From JANYIP01 sp031394045 (GTDB lineage Bacteria; Actinomycetota; Actinomycetes; Prado026), in contig JANMWN010000012.1 in NCBI GenBank assembly GCA_031394045.1, forward strand, positions 1 to 31,107: 31,107 nt of DNA, written 5' to 3'. Below, in pieces: positions 31,012-31,107 of the stretch; position 1 is the stretch's first letter, and each line of letters starts with the position of its first letter. Made by a program: the position numbers and the translations under genes. Under the pieces are notes generated by a model. The model had not been told where the DNA came from. It saw nothing but the letters and a program-made list of their open reading frames with translations, and searched no databases.

Positions 31012-31107
31012 CCGGGCTGGCTCGACCCTAATACCCAGTCGATGTTGTTAGATTTTCGCGCGCCCCCCCCAGGCCCACCCGACAACGCGGAAGAACGACA
31101 GCTGTGG
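31012..31107 (+). other. Window end after the giant gene
   Basis: No gene is recognisable in these 96 bases. TAGATT at 31049-31054 in an AT-richer patch could be a -10 hexamer for a gene beyond the window, but no good -35 is present. I saw no terminator hairpin. Confidence 0.3.

Overview
The window is a high-GC, gene-dense actinobacterial chromosome segment. The codon use, the many GTG starts, the stop/start overlaps (GTGA, ATGA, TGATG) and the gene order glmU-prs-rplY-pth fit an actinomycete. My best guess is Nocardioidaceae (Nocardioides or a relative), but this is inferred from style and not proven.

Layout. (1) 2-3604: housekeeping genes, with the 3' part of glmU, then prs, rplY and pth, all on +. 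(2) 3860-5365: a polyprenyl-phosphate sugar-1-phosphate transferase that would start a polysaccharide repeat unit. (3) 5500-10812: a tightly coupled sulfate-activation operon, cysQ-cysD-cysN-cysC plus a TauE/SafE-type transporter. The cysC product carries an N-terminal domain that looks like a dead ATP sulfurylase. (4) 10813-11276: a 464-base gap with a perfect inverted repeat and one DnaA-box sequence. (5) 11277-12785: a secreted CBM-linker-GH26-like hydrolase. A 36-bp perfect palindrome separates it from a convergent minus-strand operon. (6) 16083 down to 12957 (minus): a PssD/Alg14-like protein, a PssE-like glycosyltransferase fused to a sulfotransferase, and a family-2 glycosyltransferase. 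(7) 16384-26039 (plus): one long coupled operon with a Wzz-like protein carrying a degenerate kinase domain, a DUF3048 lipoprotein, a Wzy/O-antigen-ligase-like protein, an APH-fold kinase-like protein, a sulfotransferase, a Wzx-type flippase, a second GH26-like protein and a third sulfotransferase. (8) 26212-31011: a giant secreted multidomain protein (beta-propeller, malectin, PKD and jelly-roll modules), whose reading frame is broken by one amber codon at 29437-29439.

How they work together (inference from families and context). CysD/CysN make APS, CysC makes PAPS, three sulfotransferases move the sulfuryl group to sugar acceptors, and CysQ removes the by-product PAP. The sugar transferase, PssD/PssE-type and GT2 enzymes build a lipid-linked unit. 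The flippase exports it, Wzy polymerises it, the Wzz-like protein sets chain length, and the GH26-like enzymes trim it. No sulfite-forming or sulfite-reducing gene (cysH, cysI/sir) is present. The sulfate genes therefore look dedicated to sulfation, much as nodPQ is in rhizobia. The most notable conclusion is a self-contained candidate locus for a sulfated exopolysaccharide in an actinobacterium. No sugar composition or sulfation site can be read from DNA alone.
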